From positions 106,281 through 170,280 of the forward strand of contig JANNKH010000015.1 of NCBI GenBank assembly GCA_031396205.1: 64,000 nucleotides of DNA. Reading direction: 5' to 3'. A program made the position numbers and the translations under genes. The stretch is from CAISIP01 sp031396205. Lineage in GTDB: Bacteria > Pseudomonadota > Gammaproteobacteria > Burkholderiales > Burkholderiaceae_C. The notes under the pieces were generated by a model, which was given only the letters and a program-made list of their open reading frames with translations, searched no databases and was not told where the DNA came from. Position 1 is the first letter of the stretch. The number at the start of each line of letters is the position of its first letter. Of this stretch, positions 1 to 8,253 are shown one piece after another.

Positions 1-1
1 G

Positions 2-64
2 GCGCGACTGGGGGCGCACAGCCGCAATACCGTGCGCGGCGTACTGCAGGCCGGCAAACCCTGA
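2..64 (+). CDS. C-terminal end of an unidentified protein (partial)
   Basis: An open frame enters from the left edge and stops with TGA at 62-64, giving about 20 residues ending in ...QAGKP. The frame is clean but too short to identify. The fragment LGAHSRNTV loosely resembles a recognition helix of a DNA-binding domain, but this is only an impression. The convergent MscS gene ends 10 bases downstream, which fits a real gene end here. Confidence 0.35.
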   Translation, partial: ARLGAHSRNTVRGVLQAGKP

Positions 65-74
65 CCGGTTCCGG

Positions 75-1205
75 CTAGGAATGCTCGAGCGGCGCCCCGT
101 CCGGCTTGGCGCCGGGCTGCATATCCGCGCCCGGTCCTCCTTGCAGGTGCAATGTGCGCGTCGGAAACGCGATCTCGGCGCCGTGGCGCTCAATGATCTG
201 GCCGATCCTGATCAGCACATCCTGTTTGATCTCGTGGTACTTGACCCACACCGTCGTCTTCGTGAAGGCGTAGACCATCAGATCCAGCGAGGAGCCGGAG
301 AAGGCGTTGAAATTGACGATCAATGTCTGCGTGGTGTCAATCGCGGGATGTCCCTCCAGCATGGCGCGAATGTCGGTCACCACCGTCGGCAACACGGCAA
401 AGTCTTCATAGCGCAGGCCGATGGTTTCATTGATGCGCCGATGGCTCATGCGTGACGGGTTTTCGACCACGATGCTGGTGAACACCGCATTGGGCACATA
501 GATCGGGTTCTTGTTGAAGGCGCGGATCCGGGTATGGCGCCAGCTGATGTACTCGACGGTACCTTCCAGGCTCTTGTCGGGCGAACGGATCCAATCACCG
601 ACCGCGAACGGACGATCCAGGTAAATCGTCAAACCGCCGAAAAAATTGGCCAGCAGGTCCTTGGCAGCGAAGCCGACCGCGATGCCGCCCACGCCACCGA
701 GTGCCAGCAGGCCAGTGACCTGGAAGCCCAGCGTCTGCGCCGCCATCAGAAGGAGCACGATGACCGTCGACAGCCGCGCCAGCTTGCTCAGGGCATCGAC
801 GGTCGTGGGGTCGACCTCTTCGCCGCGCTTGCTGCGCACGGCGATGACGTTGCGCCCCACCTTGCCGATGAAGCGCAGCAGAAACCAGGCAAAGCATACG
901 ATCAGCGCAACATCACGCGCGGCCATCGCCTCGGGCAGGAAAGGCTCTTGGACCTGACGCTGGACCACCCGCGCCATGACACTGGCGCCCACCACCCACA
1001 TCGCGGCCAACACAGGGCGGCTGGCCGTCTGCACCAGTGCGTCGTCCCATACCGACGCGGTGCGCGTGGCCGCCCTCGCCGCGTGGCGCAGCAACACCTG
1101 CGCCACCTGGTTGGCCGCAATGGTGACCAGTGCGATCGCGATCAGCGACGCCGTCCACAGTTCGACACCGATGTTCTGACTCAGGAATTCGCTCAAACGG
1201 TTCAT
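75..1205 (-). CDS. MscS-family small-conductance mechanosensitive channel
   Basis: This 376-residue inner-membrane protein should open under membrane tension and release solutes during hypo-osmotic shock. The N-terminal half has several hydrophobic helices (about residues 15-35, 60-80, 100-115 and 145-165). They are followed by the Gly/Ala-rich pore helix typical of MscS (LLALGGVGGIAVGFAAKDLL, about 165-185) and the conserved start of the beta domain (NFFGGLTIYLDRPFAVGDWI). The C-terminal part is a MscS alpha/beta cage with the usual PNAVF and NPSR segments. The ATG at 1203-1205 gives a normal family length. It is divergent from the patatin gene, with a 114-base gap. The paralogue (MscS, YnaI, YbdG-like) cannot be decided by eye. 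Confidence 0.9.
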   Translation of the reverse strand: MNRLSEFLSQNIGVELWTASLIAIALVTIAANQVAQVLLRHAARAATRTASVWDDALVQTASRPVLAAMWVVGASVMARVVQRQVQEPFLPEAMAARDVALIVCFAWFLLRFIGKVGRNVIAVRSKRGEEVDPTTVDALSKLARLSTVIVLLLMAAQTLGFQVTGLLALGGVGGIAVGFAAKDLLANFFGGLTIYLDRPFAVGDWIRSPDKSLEGTVEYISWRHTRIRAFNKNPIYVPNAVFTSIVVENPSRMSHRRINETIGLRYEDFAVLPTVVTDIRAMLEGHPAIDTTQTLIVNFNAFSGSSLDLMVYAFTKTTVWVKYHEIKQDVLIRIGQIIERHGAEIAFPTRTLHLQGGPGADMQPGAKPDGAPLEHS

Positions 1206-1319
1206 GCCGGCAACTGTAAGCGAAGCACCCAGCGGCGGCGGAACCTGTTAAGGTTTGGCCAACATGGCGCAGGCGCCGCACGCCCGCCGGTGCGAAGACC
1301 TTGACCGGAGGGATCCACC

Positions 1320-4300
1320 ATGCAAGTCGAACCTGCACCTGATTGCGCCGCCGGCAGCGCACGCGACGACCCGGCGTGGTCGGGCCTGCCGGACGAATGG
1401 TCGGCACTCAGCGCGGTCGAGCAGACCGCGATCGAACAGCGTCGGCGCGAGGTGCTGGCCGACGCGCCAGATGCGGTCCCGTCCCAGTTGCACCTGCCGC
1501 GTGTAGGCCTGGCCTTGTCGGGCGGAGGTATTCGCAGCGCCACTTTCGCCCTCGGGCTGATGCGCGGCATGGCCCAAAGTCGGCCCGGCACCACCGAGCC
1601 GCCGCAGCCAGGCCTGTCGCGTGACGGTCTGCTCGGACGCATGGACTACCTCTCGACGGTATCGGGTGGTGGCTACATCGGCGCGATGTACGGCCGGCTG
1701 GTGGCCACCTACGGGTTACACCGCGCCCAGCGCCTGATGGCCAGCAGCCATTCGCCGGTATTGGGCTGGCTGCGCCGCAACGGCCGCTACCTCACGCCCG
1801 GCGGATCGCGCGACATCGGCACCGCCATCGTCACCTATCTGCGCGCCTGGCTGGCGATCCACGCCGAGTTCATGTTCGCCTGTATCGCGCTCGGCCTGCT
1901 GGTCGTCCTGCCGCACCTGTGGCAGCACAGCCTGCAGGTGCTCGATGCCAATGCCTGGGAGCCCTGGTATACGGCCTGGTGGGCGTTGTCGCTGGCATGG
2001 TGGACAGCACTCGCCCCGGGCCTGATCGCCGGCTATTGGGCGGCGCGCGACGGTCCCAATCCGACCACGACCCAGACTCGACTGGGCTGGCGCGACCTGG
2101 TGTTTGTGATCGGTATTGCCTACGGCGCAATCAGCCTGCTGCGCAGCCTGTATGCCAATGGCGTACTCGATCCAGTCCGGCACAGCCTGACCTGGCCGGG
2201 AGCCGGCGCGCTTGCATTGGGTTCGGTCGTGATCGGCCAGGTAGCGACCATGGGCTGGATGGCGATGGACAAGACGCCCCATGCGCTGAAGGTGGCGCGC
2301 ATCCGCAACATCCTGACCCGCAACCTGCGCTGGGTCATGCTCAGTGCGATTGGCTTGGCGGGTATCGGCGCACTGGACCGGCTGAGCTGGTGGATCCTGG
2401 AGGAACTGCAGACCGGCAACCAGTGGTTGTGGCGCGGCGTCGGCGTCGGCAGCGTGCTGGTGGTGGTTTTGCGGTCCCTGGTTCAGCCGCTGCAGAAGAT
2501 CGCCTCCGAGACCCATGCGCGCACGCGTGAATGGCTGCCCCGGATACTCAACATCGGCAGCCTGTTCGGCGTGCTGGTGCTGGTGCTGGCCTGGATGGTG
2601 CTGCTGCAATGGTTCGTATTTGCGCCCGAAACCTTCGAGGCGCTGCGTAGCGTGCCGGCGTGGATGCGCGCCGGCATTCTCGCTGCGACCTGGCTCGCCT
2701 GGACCCTGCTGTCGGCGGGCAACACGCAGATGGCCAACACCTCGTCGTTGCACAGTTTCTACCGCGCGCGGCTGGCCCGCGCCTATCTTGCGGTGGGCAA
2801 CCTCAAACGCGACCTGGCAGACGAACACGGTGTTCGTGCCGATGTGACACGGGTGGTCCAGGGCGATGACGCCAGCTTGCAGCACTACCGGCCGGAAACC
2901 CGCGGCGGCCCGATCCACCTGATCAATACCTGCCTCAATCAGACCCGCGACGACAAGAGCGGGCTGTTCAATGCCGACCGCAAGGGCACCGCTGTCACCG
3001 CCAGCTGGCGCGGCCTGGAAGTCGGCCCGCGCGAGTTCATCGCGCTCAGGCAAGACCATGATGCCGGCACGCTGGGTCGCTGGATCGCGGTGTCGGGCGC
3101 GGCCGCCTCACCGGGTGCCGGCGCCTATACCTCGCGCGGTCTGGCGTTGTTGCTGTATTTCCTGGGTGTGCGCCTAGGGCACTGGATGCGCGCGCCACGC
3201 GAAGGGGCGCACTTGCGCTGGCTCAGCCATTGGTCCTGGCGCCTGGTTCCAAAGCCGATGATGCTGGCCAGCGAGGCGTCGGCCACCTTCTTTGGCGTCG
3301 AACGACCGTGGTGGTACCTGTCGGACGGCGGCCATTTCGAGAACAGCGGTGTCTACCCGCTGCTCAAACGCGAGCTCGATTTCATGATCCTGTCCGATGC
3401 CGGCGCAGATGCCCGCTATGAATATGGCGACCTGGAAAACCTGGTGCGCAAGGCGCGTATCGACTTTGGCGCCGAGATCGAGTTCTACACCCGCGAGGAG
3501 GCGGCCATCCTGTTTCCCGGCGGCGGCAACGAGATGACCATCCTTTCGCCCGAGGATATGGGCAATGTCCATTCCAGCCGCGGCGTGCTGCTGGCACGTG
3601 TCCGCTACCGTGAGCGGCCCGGGCCATTGCTGGCCAATGGCCAGGCTGGGCCGGTCGTGCGACCGGAAGGTACTTTGCTGGTGATCAAGCCCAACCTGCA
3701 CGACGCGCTGGACATGGATCTGCTGGCCTATGCACGCAACCATGCAGGGTTTCCACATGAGTCGACCGGCGATCAGTCGTTCGACGAAGCGCAATGGGAG
3801 AGCTACCACCGCCTGGGCGAGGACATTGGCCGCGCCATGCGGGAAGACTGGCTCACCCAACTGCCCGGCTGGCGCGAACCAGCACGGCACAGCATCCGGA
3901 TCGCGGCGCGCCTGGTTGCGCCGACCCAGGTAGCCGATACTGCCCGCAACGAGCCCTTGTGGCGGCGCAATGTGCGCGCCACCGCGATCGGCACCACGCT
4001 GGGAGTGGGTGCATCCGGCACCTTGCTGCTGTCTCTGTGGCAGATGCAGGACCAACTGCAGCGCAACCGCGTCGATCAGCAGACCGAGGCGCGCCAGTTG
4101 TTCACCGAGGTGTCCAAGGGCCTGCAGGCCTTCGAAGGAACCTGCCCGCAGGTACCCGAGCATGTGATCACCCAGGCGGCCATGCTGCTGGAGCTGCGCA
4201 CCAGTCCGTCGATGCGGCCACTGGAGCAGGCCGGTCTGGAGCGCATGGCCGCGCGTATCACCGAGGAGTGCAGCCAGACCCCTGCACCCAGCCAGGAATG

Positions 4301-5063
4301 CGTCGTCAAGTACCGACGTATCCAGGGCAGCCTGTGCACCCTGGTACTCAAGCCGACCAACCAGAGCACGGCTCTGAGCTACTGGCATCCAGGCGCGTCG
4401 CCGCAGGAGCAGTCCAGCGATGGCAACGCGGTGCTGCAGGTTGCCGCGAACCGGTTTCCGGTACTGGGCAACCTGCTCAAGCCAGAGGCCGCCGGCGCGC
4501 CCGCAGTCGACAGCGCGGCTGGCCTGGCGCAGAGCCCGGCCCAGGCACCAACCCAGGTTCCAACCCCAGCGCCGCAGGCACCGGTCGCCATCGCCCCGGT
4601 CCCACCGTCGCAGTCGGCCCAGAGCACCGAGCAGAGCGGCCCGGCGGTGCTACCAACGCTGCAAAGCTGCGCCCGCAGCGATGCCAACAGCACGCTGTAC
4701 ATCCAGATCTACGACGAAAACACCCGCGTGGCAGCAACCGCGCTGCGCCAGGCCCTGCAACCCGACACCGGCGTACCGTTGCTGGTCGCCCCGATCGAAA
4801 ACGTGGTGCGCAGCGCCGACCTGCGCCAGCAGCGTCGACCGGTGGCCTGGCCCACGCCGACGCTGGTGCTGCACGACCCGGCCAGTCGCGCCTGCGCCAA
4901 TGCGATCGCCAGCTACGTGGGTGCACCCTGGCTGACCCAGCCCGGTACACAGGGCGTGCGTTTGCGCGACATTCCGCCGTCGCTCCAGGCCAGGCCCGGC
5001 GTCATGGAGCTCTGGCTACCGTCGTTGGAGGCGGCGGCGCCGGAGCAATACCTCAAGCGTTGA
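1320..5063 (+). CDS. Large membrane patatin-like phospholipase
   Basis: This 1247-residue protein has the patatin (Ser-Asp dyad) lipid acyl hydrolase motifs. The oxyanion motif SGGGIRS lies near residues 67-73, the nucleophile motif TVSGGG puts the catalytic Ser at 115, and the SDGG motif puts the catalytic Asp at 669. Between Ser and Asp lies a long insert (about residues 180-470) with several hydrophobic, Trp-rich membrane segments, so the catalytic module is split by a membrane domain. Another hydrophobic segment occurs near 890-915, followed by a Pro/Ala/Gln-rich linker (about 1055-1100) and a C-terminal domain of about 150 residues that I do not recognise. A Shine-Dalgarno GGAGG precedes the ATG. 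Likely substrate is membrane phospholipid or another acyl ester; this is inference. It is far longer than simple patatins (about 300-400 residues). Confidence 0.85.
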   Translation: MQVEPAPDCAAGSARDDPAWSGLPDEWSALSAVEQTAIEQRRREVLADAPDAVPSQLHLPRVGLALSGGGIRSATFALGLMRGMAQSRPGTTEPPQPGLSRDGLLGRMDYLSTVSGGGYIGAMYGRLVATYGLHRAQRLMASSHSPVLGWLRRNGRYLTPGGSRDIGTAIVTYLRAWLAIHAEFMFACIALGLLVVLPHLWQHSLQVLDANAWEPWYTAWWALSLAWWTALAPGLIAGYWAARDGPNPTTTQTRLGWRDLVFVIGIAYGAISLLRSLYANGVLDPVRHSLTWPGAGALALGSVVIGQVATMGWMAMDKTPHALKVARIRNILTRNLRWVMLSAIGLAGIGALDRLSWWILEELQTGNQWLWRGVGVGSVLVVVLRSLVQPLQKIASETHARTREWLPRILNIGSLFGVLVLVLAWMVLLQWFVFAPETFEALRSVPAWMRAGILAATWLAWTLLSAGNTQMANTSSLHSFYRARLARAYLAVGNLKRDLADEHGVRADVTRVVQGDDASLQHYRPETRGGPIHLINTCLNQTRDDKSGLFNADRKGTAVTASWRGLEVGPREFIALRQDHDAGTLGRWIAVSGAAASPGAGAYTSRGLALLLYFLGVRLGHWMRAPREGAHLRWLSHWSWRLVPKPMMLASEASATFFGVERPWWYLSDGGHFENSGVYPLLKRELDFMILSDAGADARYEYGDLENLVRKARIDFGAEIEFYTREEAAILFPGGGNEMTILSPEDMGNVHSSRGVLLARVRYRERPGPLLANGQAGPVVRPEGTLLVIKPNLHDALDMDLLAYARNHAGFPHESTGDQSFDEAQWESYHRLGEDIGRAMREDWLTQLPGWREPARHSIRIAARLVAPTQVADTARNEPLWRRNVRATAIGTTLGVGASGTLLLSLWQMQDQLQRNRVDQQTEARQLFTEVSKGLQAFEGTCPQVPEHVITQAAMLLELRTSPSMRPLEQAGLERMAARITEECSQTPAPSQECVVKYRRIQGSLCTLVLKPTNQSTALSYWHPGASPQEQSSDGNAVLQVAANRFPVLGNLLKPEAAGAPAVDSAAGLAQSPAQAPTQVPTPAPQAPVAIAPVPPSQSAQSTEQSGPAVLPTLQSCARSDANSTLYIQIYDENTRVAATALRQALQPDTGVPLLVAPIENVVRSADLRQQRRPVAWPTPTLVLHDPASRACANAIASYVGAPWLTQPGTQGVRLRDIPPSLQARPGVMELWLPSLEAAAPEQYLKR

Positions 5064-5102
5064 GCGGGCTTGGCGGGGTAGTGTTAGTGCCCGCGCAGGC
5101 TG

Positions 5103-5567
5103 TCAGCGCAGCGGCAATTGCAAAGTCATGAATACGCTGTTCGGATCGGCGCGGTAGTTGCCGAACGGTTCGCACTGCATGAAGCCGTGCGCCGCATACA
5201 GGGCGCGCGCCGGCGCAAAGAATGGCATCGAACCGGTTTCCAGGCTCAGCTGACGCAAGCCCAGTCCGCGCGCCTGCCCCAGCACATGCGCCAGCAGCCG
5301 GGTTCCGACACCCTGACGCCGCTGGCCGCCAGCAGTGCGCATCGACTTGAGCTCTCCGTGCCTGGCATCCAGCATCTTGAGCGCAACGCAACCCACCAGA
5401 GTCGAACCGTCCCATGCCGACCAGAACCGGATGTCCGGTTGTCGCAGTCCATCCAGATCCAGCGCATGCTTGCTCTCAGGTGGTGAGACCGCGCGCATGT
5501 CACGAATATGTTCCTCAAGGAAAGCCGCGATGCGCGGATCGGTCAGGTCGTCAAGCCGGATTTCCAC
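5103..5567 (-). CDS. GNAT family N-acetyltransferase
   Basis: This 154-residue protein has the GNAT fold. The acetyl-CoA pyrophosphate-binding motif QRRQGVG lies at residues 82-88, preceded by the usual beta strands (ALKMLDARHGELKSMRT) and followed by a C-terminal ARALYAAHGF motif that closes the CoA site. The pattern (ELKSMRT, ALYAAHGF, FMTLQL ending) matches the YsnE/YedL-like branch, whose acceptors are poorly known. The start is a GTG at 5565-5567 with a strong GGAGGAGG Shine-Dalgarno upstream. It converges on the patatin gene, and sodC lies 27 bases upstream on the same strand, so the two may be co-transcribed. Confidence 0.85.
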   Translation of the reverse strand: MEIRLDDLTDPRIAAFLEEHIRDMRAVSPPESKHALDLDGLRQPDIRFWSAWDGSTLVGCVALKMLDARHGELKSMRTAGGQRRQGVGTRLLAHVLGQARGLGLRQLSLETGSMPFFAPARALYAAHGFMQCEPFGNYRADPNSVFMTLQLPLR

Positions 5568-5594
5568 ACCCGCCTCCTCCCTTTCGGGGGCGTC

Positions 5595-6125
5595 TCAGCG
5601 CGGAATCAGACCACAGGCGACGCGGGCTCCGCCTCCACCGAGCGGCTGTGGCTGGTCTGCATGGTTGTCGCCGCCAGCATGGATGACCAGGGCCAGCCCC
5701 GCCACGTCCGATGTCTTCAGACGCGGCGCCAGCACTGGCACGCTGGCACTGCCGTCCGCACCAACGACCAGTCCCGGCAAGTCGCCCAGATGTCCATCGC
5801 CCCAGGGCAGACCATGCCGTCCGGTCTTGGCAGGATCCAGATGACCGCCGGCGCCCAGCGCCGCTACCGGCACGCCATCGCGAACGCCCGGTGCACACGA
5901 GCCATTTTCATGAACATGAAATCCGTGCACGCCCGGCGCCAATCCGTTCAAGACGGGCCGAACTTCAAGGCCATGCGCGCCGTCCTTGAGTACGACGCTG
6001 CCCATGGCCTCGCCTGCGCCCGCAGCGTTGGCCCAGCGCATGGGCACTGTCAATTCGGCGCTGGCAATGGCCAACGACGTAAGCAGTCCGAATATCATGA
6101 CCAAAGCGTGGCGAACAACTCGCAT
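5595..6125 (-). CDS. sodC: Periplasmic Cu,Zn superoxide dismutase
   Basis: This protein dismutates superoxide to oxygen and hydrogen peroxide in the periplasm. The 176-residue product starts with a signal peptide (MRVVRHALVMIFG..., likely cleaved after about residue 23). Metal ligands are visible in order: His70 and His72 in GFHVHENGSC, bridging His95 in GGHLDP, His104, His112, Asp115, and His149 in VIHAGGDN. Cys77 and Cys171 would form the conserved disulfide. The ATG at 6123-6125 was chosen over an upstream in-frame start because GAGGA lies just before it and it begins the signal peptide. It precedes the GNAT gene and follows the cyclase-FHA gene on the same strand. Confidence 0.93.
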   Translation of the reverse strand: MRVVRHALVMIFGLLTSLAIASAELTVPMRWANAAGAGEAMGSVVLKDGAHGLEVRPVLNGLAPGVHGFHVHENGSCAPGVRDGVPVAALGAGGHLDPAKTGRHGLPWGDGHLGDLPGLVVGADGSASVPVLAPRLKTSDVAGLALVIHAGGDNHADQPQPLGGGGARVACGLIPR

Positions 6126-6211
6126 GGATTCCTCGTTCGGCAAGTTCGCGGGGTGGCCCGCCTCGTTGTGCGCTGCATGGAACTGCGCCAGGGCGCAACG
6201 GAGGTTCGCCG

Positions 6212-7186
6212 TCACCCGACCAGCCGGGTTGCCTCACTGTCCTCTGCCGTCAGGCGCCGGGGCGACACCAGTGTCAATGTCAGCACCCGCGCGACACGGA
6301 TACGTGCGCCGGGACTGACCAGTACGTCGACCCCCTTCGGCACCGAAACACCGTCCACTTCAGTCACGCCATCGGATACCGGCCGAAGACGGTATCCATC
6401 GGGGAAGCGGCGCAACTCGAAATGCCAACGGCTGATCTGGCGAGCCTTGGCCGGGTCTGCCGTGGTCAGGACCACATCGTTGGCCAGCGTGCCTTCATGC
6501 TCGCGCAAGCGTCCGAAGCTGACGATGTCCTGCGAGGGCAACTCCAGTTCTTCGGCCGTTTCCTCGAAACGCACCCGATTCGGAAATACCGTGTGGTCGC
6601 GCCACTCCAGCGCAAGCATTCCGACCTGGCGGCTCACACCCTTCAGCTCCTGGGCAGCAACCGGCCGACAGTTCAAGCGATGCGCCAACGCCAGCTCCTG
6701 GAACAACTCACGCGTCAGGCGGATTTCGCCAGGCCGTGCCGAGGCCGCAACCCGCGCACACAGGTTCACCGCGTCCCCGCTGACGACACTACCGTCGGTC
6801 AGAACCGGGCCGTGGTGCAGGCCCACCCGAACCTGCAGCTGGTGATCGCGCGCACGCTTGGCGTTCTCGCGCGAAATATGTTGCTCCAACGCGATCAACG
6901 CTGCCATGGCGGCATCGGCATCCGGAAATGCCAGAAATGCGCCATCGCCAGCGGTTTCGACAATACGCCCGTTCTGCGCTGGCAGGCACTCCCGCAGCAG
7001 GTCCATGTGCAGCTGCTGCAGTTGCCTGCCGGCCGCATCGCCAAAGCGTGCGAAATACGGGGTCGAAGCAACGATGTCCGAGAACGCTATCGTCATCGGA
7101 CGCTCGAATCGGCGCGTCAGCTCCTGCTGCAAACTGCTTTGCAGCCGAATGATGTCGGCCATGCCAAGTTGGCTGAGATCAATCAT
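6212..7186 (-). CDS. Class III nucleotide cyclase fused to an FHA domain
   Basis: This 324-residue soluble protein makes a cyclic nucleotide and should bind phosphothreonine. The cyclase homology domain (about residues 30-190) keeps both metal-binding aspartates (FSDIVAST and AGDGAF) and the Asn/Arg pair in GDAVNLCAR, so it looks active. At the position three residues before GDG, where adenylate cyclases usually have Lys, it has Glu (VETAGDG), as in guanylate cyclases, so ATP or GTP specificity is open. The C-terminal part (about 218-305) is an FHA domain with FGR, the core ISRWHFEL and a GARIRV end. The ATG at 7184-7186 is chosen; no strong ribosome site is visible. It is divergent from the heme sensor and kinase genes, suggesting that the kinase's phosphothreonine products are ligands of the FHA domain. 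Confidence 0.88.
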   Translation of the reverse strand: MIDLSQLGMADIIRLQSSLQQELTRRFERPMTIAFSDIVASTPYFARFGDAAGRQLQQLHMDLLRECLPAQNGRIVETAGDGAFLAFPDADAAMAALIALEQHISRENAKRARDHQLQVRVGLHHGPVLTDGSVVSGDAVNLCARVAASARPGEIRLTRELFQELALAHRLNCRPVAAQELKGVSRQVGMLALEWRDHTVFPNRVRFEETAEELELPSQDIVSFGRLREHEGTLANDVVLTTADPAKARQISRWHFELRRFPDGYRLRPVSDGVTEVDGVSVPKGVDVLVSPGARIRVARVLTLTLVSPRRLTAEDSEATRLVG

Positions 7187-7364
7187 GGCATCGACGATAA
7201 CCGACGCCTGCCATCGCGACAAGCGCTTTTACCCTCACCCAGCCAACGGCCGAGGCCGTCGTTGCGGCGGTGTACGGTCGACGATGCGCCGCGTATACTT
7301 TCCCATGACACCATATCCTGTGGAGTCAAACCCACTGGCCGCAGCCGCCTGAGGAGACACCATC

Positions 7365-8237
7365 ATGGGATTGCGGCTGAAGTTCAATCTGGTGCTGTTG
7401 CTGGTATTCATGCTGGGACTTGCCGTGACCGGTTACGCTTCATACCAGTTGCTGCACAAGAATGCGCGCGAGGAGGTGCTGCGCACCGCTGGCGTCATGA
7501 TGGAAGCGGCGCTGGCCATGCGTTCGTATACGGTTGCTCAGATCCGGCCCCACCTGCGGGTCGTGGAGAACGAGTTCCTGCCGCACAGTGTTCCGGCCTA
7601 TGCCGCCACCGAGATCATGGGTCAGTTGCACCGCAAATATCCTAACTATGCATACAAGGAGGCAGCGCTCAACCCGACCAATCCGCGGGATCGCGCCGTC
7701 GGTTGGGAGGCCGATGTGATCGCCGAATTTCGCAACAACGACGAGCGCAAGGAGTTCTCCGGTGAACGCGCCACGCCCGTCGGCCCCTCGATGTTCCTGG
7801 CCCGCCCGCTGCAGATCAAGGATCCAAACTGCCTGGCCTGCCACACCACCGCCGAATCCGCCCCGCCGGCCATGGTCAAGCTGTATGGTCCCAGCAATGG
7901 CTTTGGCTGGAAGCTCAACGAGATCATCGGCGCCCAGATCGTCTCGGTACCGATGTCGCTGCCGATCGACAAGGCCAACAGCACTTTCTATACTTTCATG
8001 GCCTCGCTGACCGGCGTCTTTGTCGTGCTGTTCGTCATCCTCAACATCATGTTGTCCATGCTGATCGTGCGACCGATCCGCACCATGTCGGCTGCAGCCG
8101 ACAAGATCAGCGTTGGCGAACTCGATATTCCCGAGTTGTCGGAGTCGGGCAAGGACGAGGTCGCGTTGCTGGGCAAGGCATTCAACCGGATGCGGCGCAG
8201 CCTCGAAAAAGCGATCAGCCTGATCGACGACCGCTGA
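7365..8237 (+). CDS. Membrane c-heme sensor (DUF3365/Tll0287-like) with terminal HAMP domain
   Basis: This 290-residue protein has a first membrane segment at about residues 8-28, a periplasmic domain with one c-type heme motif CLACH (about 153-157), a second membrane segment at about 207-228, and a HAMP linker (VRPIRTMSAAADKISVGELD) that ends the protein about 60 residues later. The periplasmic part resembles the DUF3365/Tll0287-like heme domain seen in sensor kinases and chemoreceptors. No histidine kinase, cyclase or methyl-accepting output follows. GAGGAG lies before the ATG. The Ser/Thr kinase gene starts 16 bases downstream, so the two are probably one operon and the kinase may be the output. 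Ligand could be redox state or a gas; this is inference. Confidence 0.82.
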   Translation: MGLRLKFNLVLLLVFMLGLAVTGYASYQLLHKNAREEVLRTAGVMMEAALAMRSYTVAQIRPHLRVVENEFLPHSVPAYAATEIMGQLHRKYPNYAYKEAALNPTNPRDRAVGWEADVIAEFRNNDERKEFSGERATPVGPSMFLARPLQIKDPNCLACHTTAESAPPAMVKLYGPSNGFGWKLNEIIGAQIVSVPMSLPIDKANSTFYTFMASLTGVFVVLFVILNIMLSMLIVRPIRTMSAAADKISVGELDIPELSESGKDEVALLGKAFNRMRRSLEKAISLIDDR

Positions 8238-8253
8238 GGTCACGGCAACGAGC

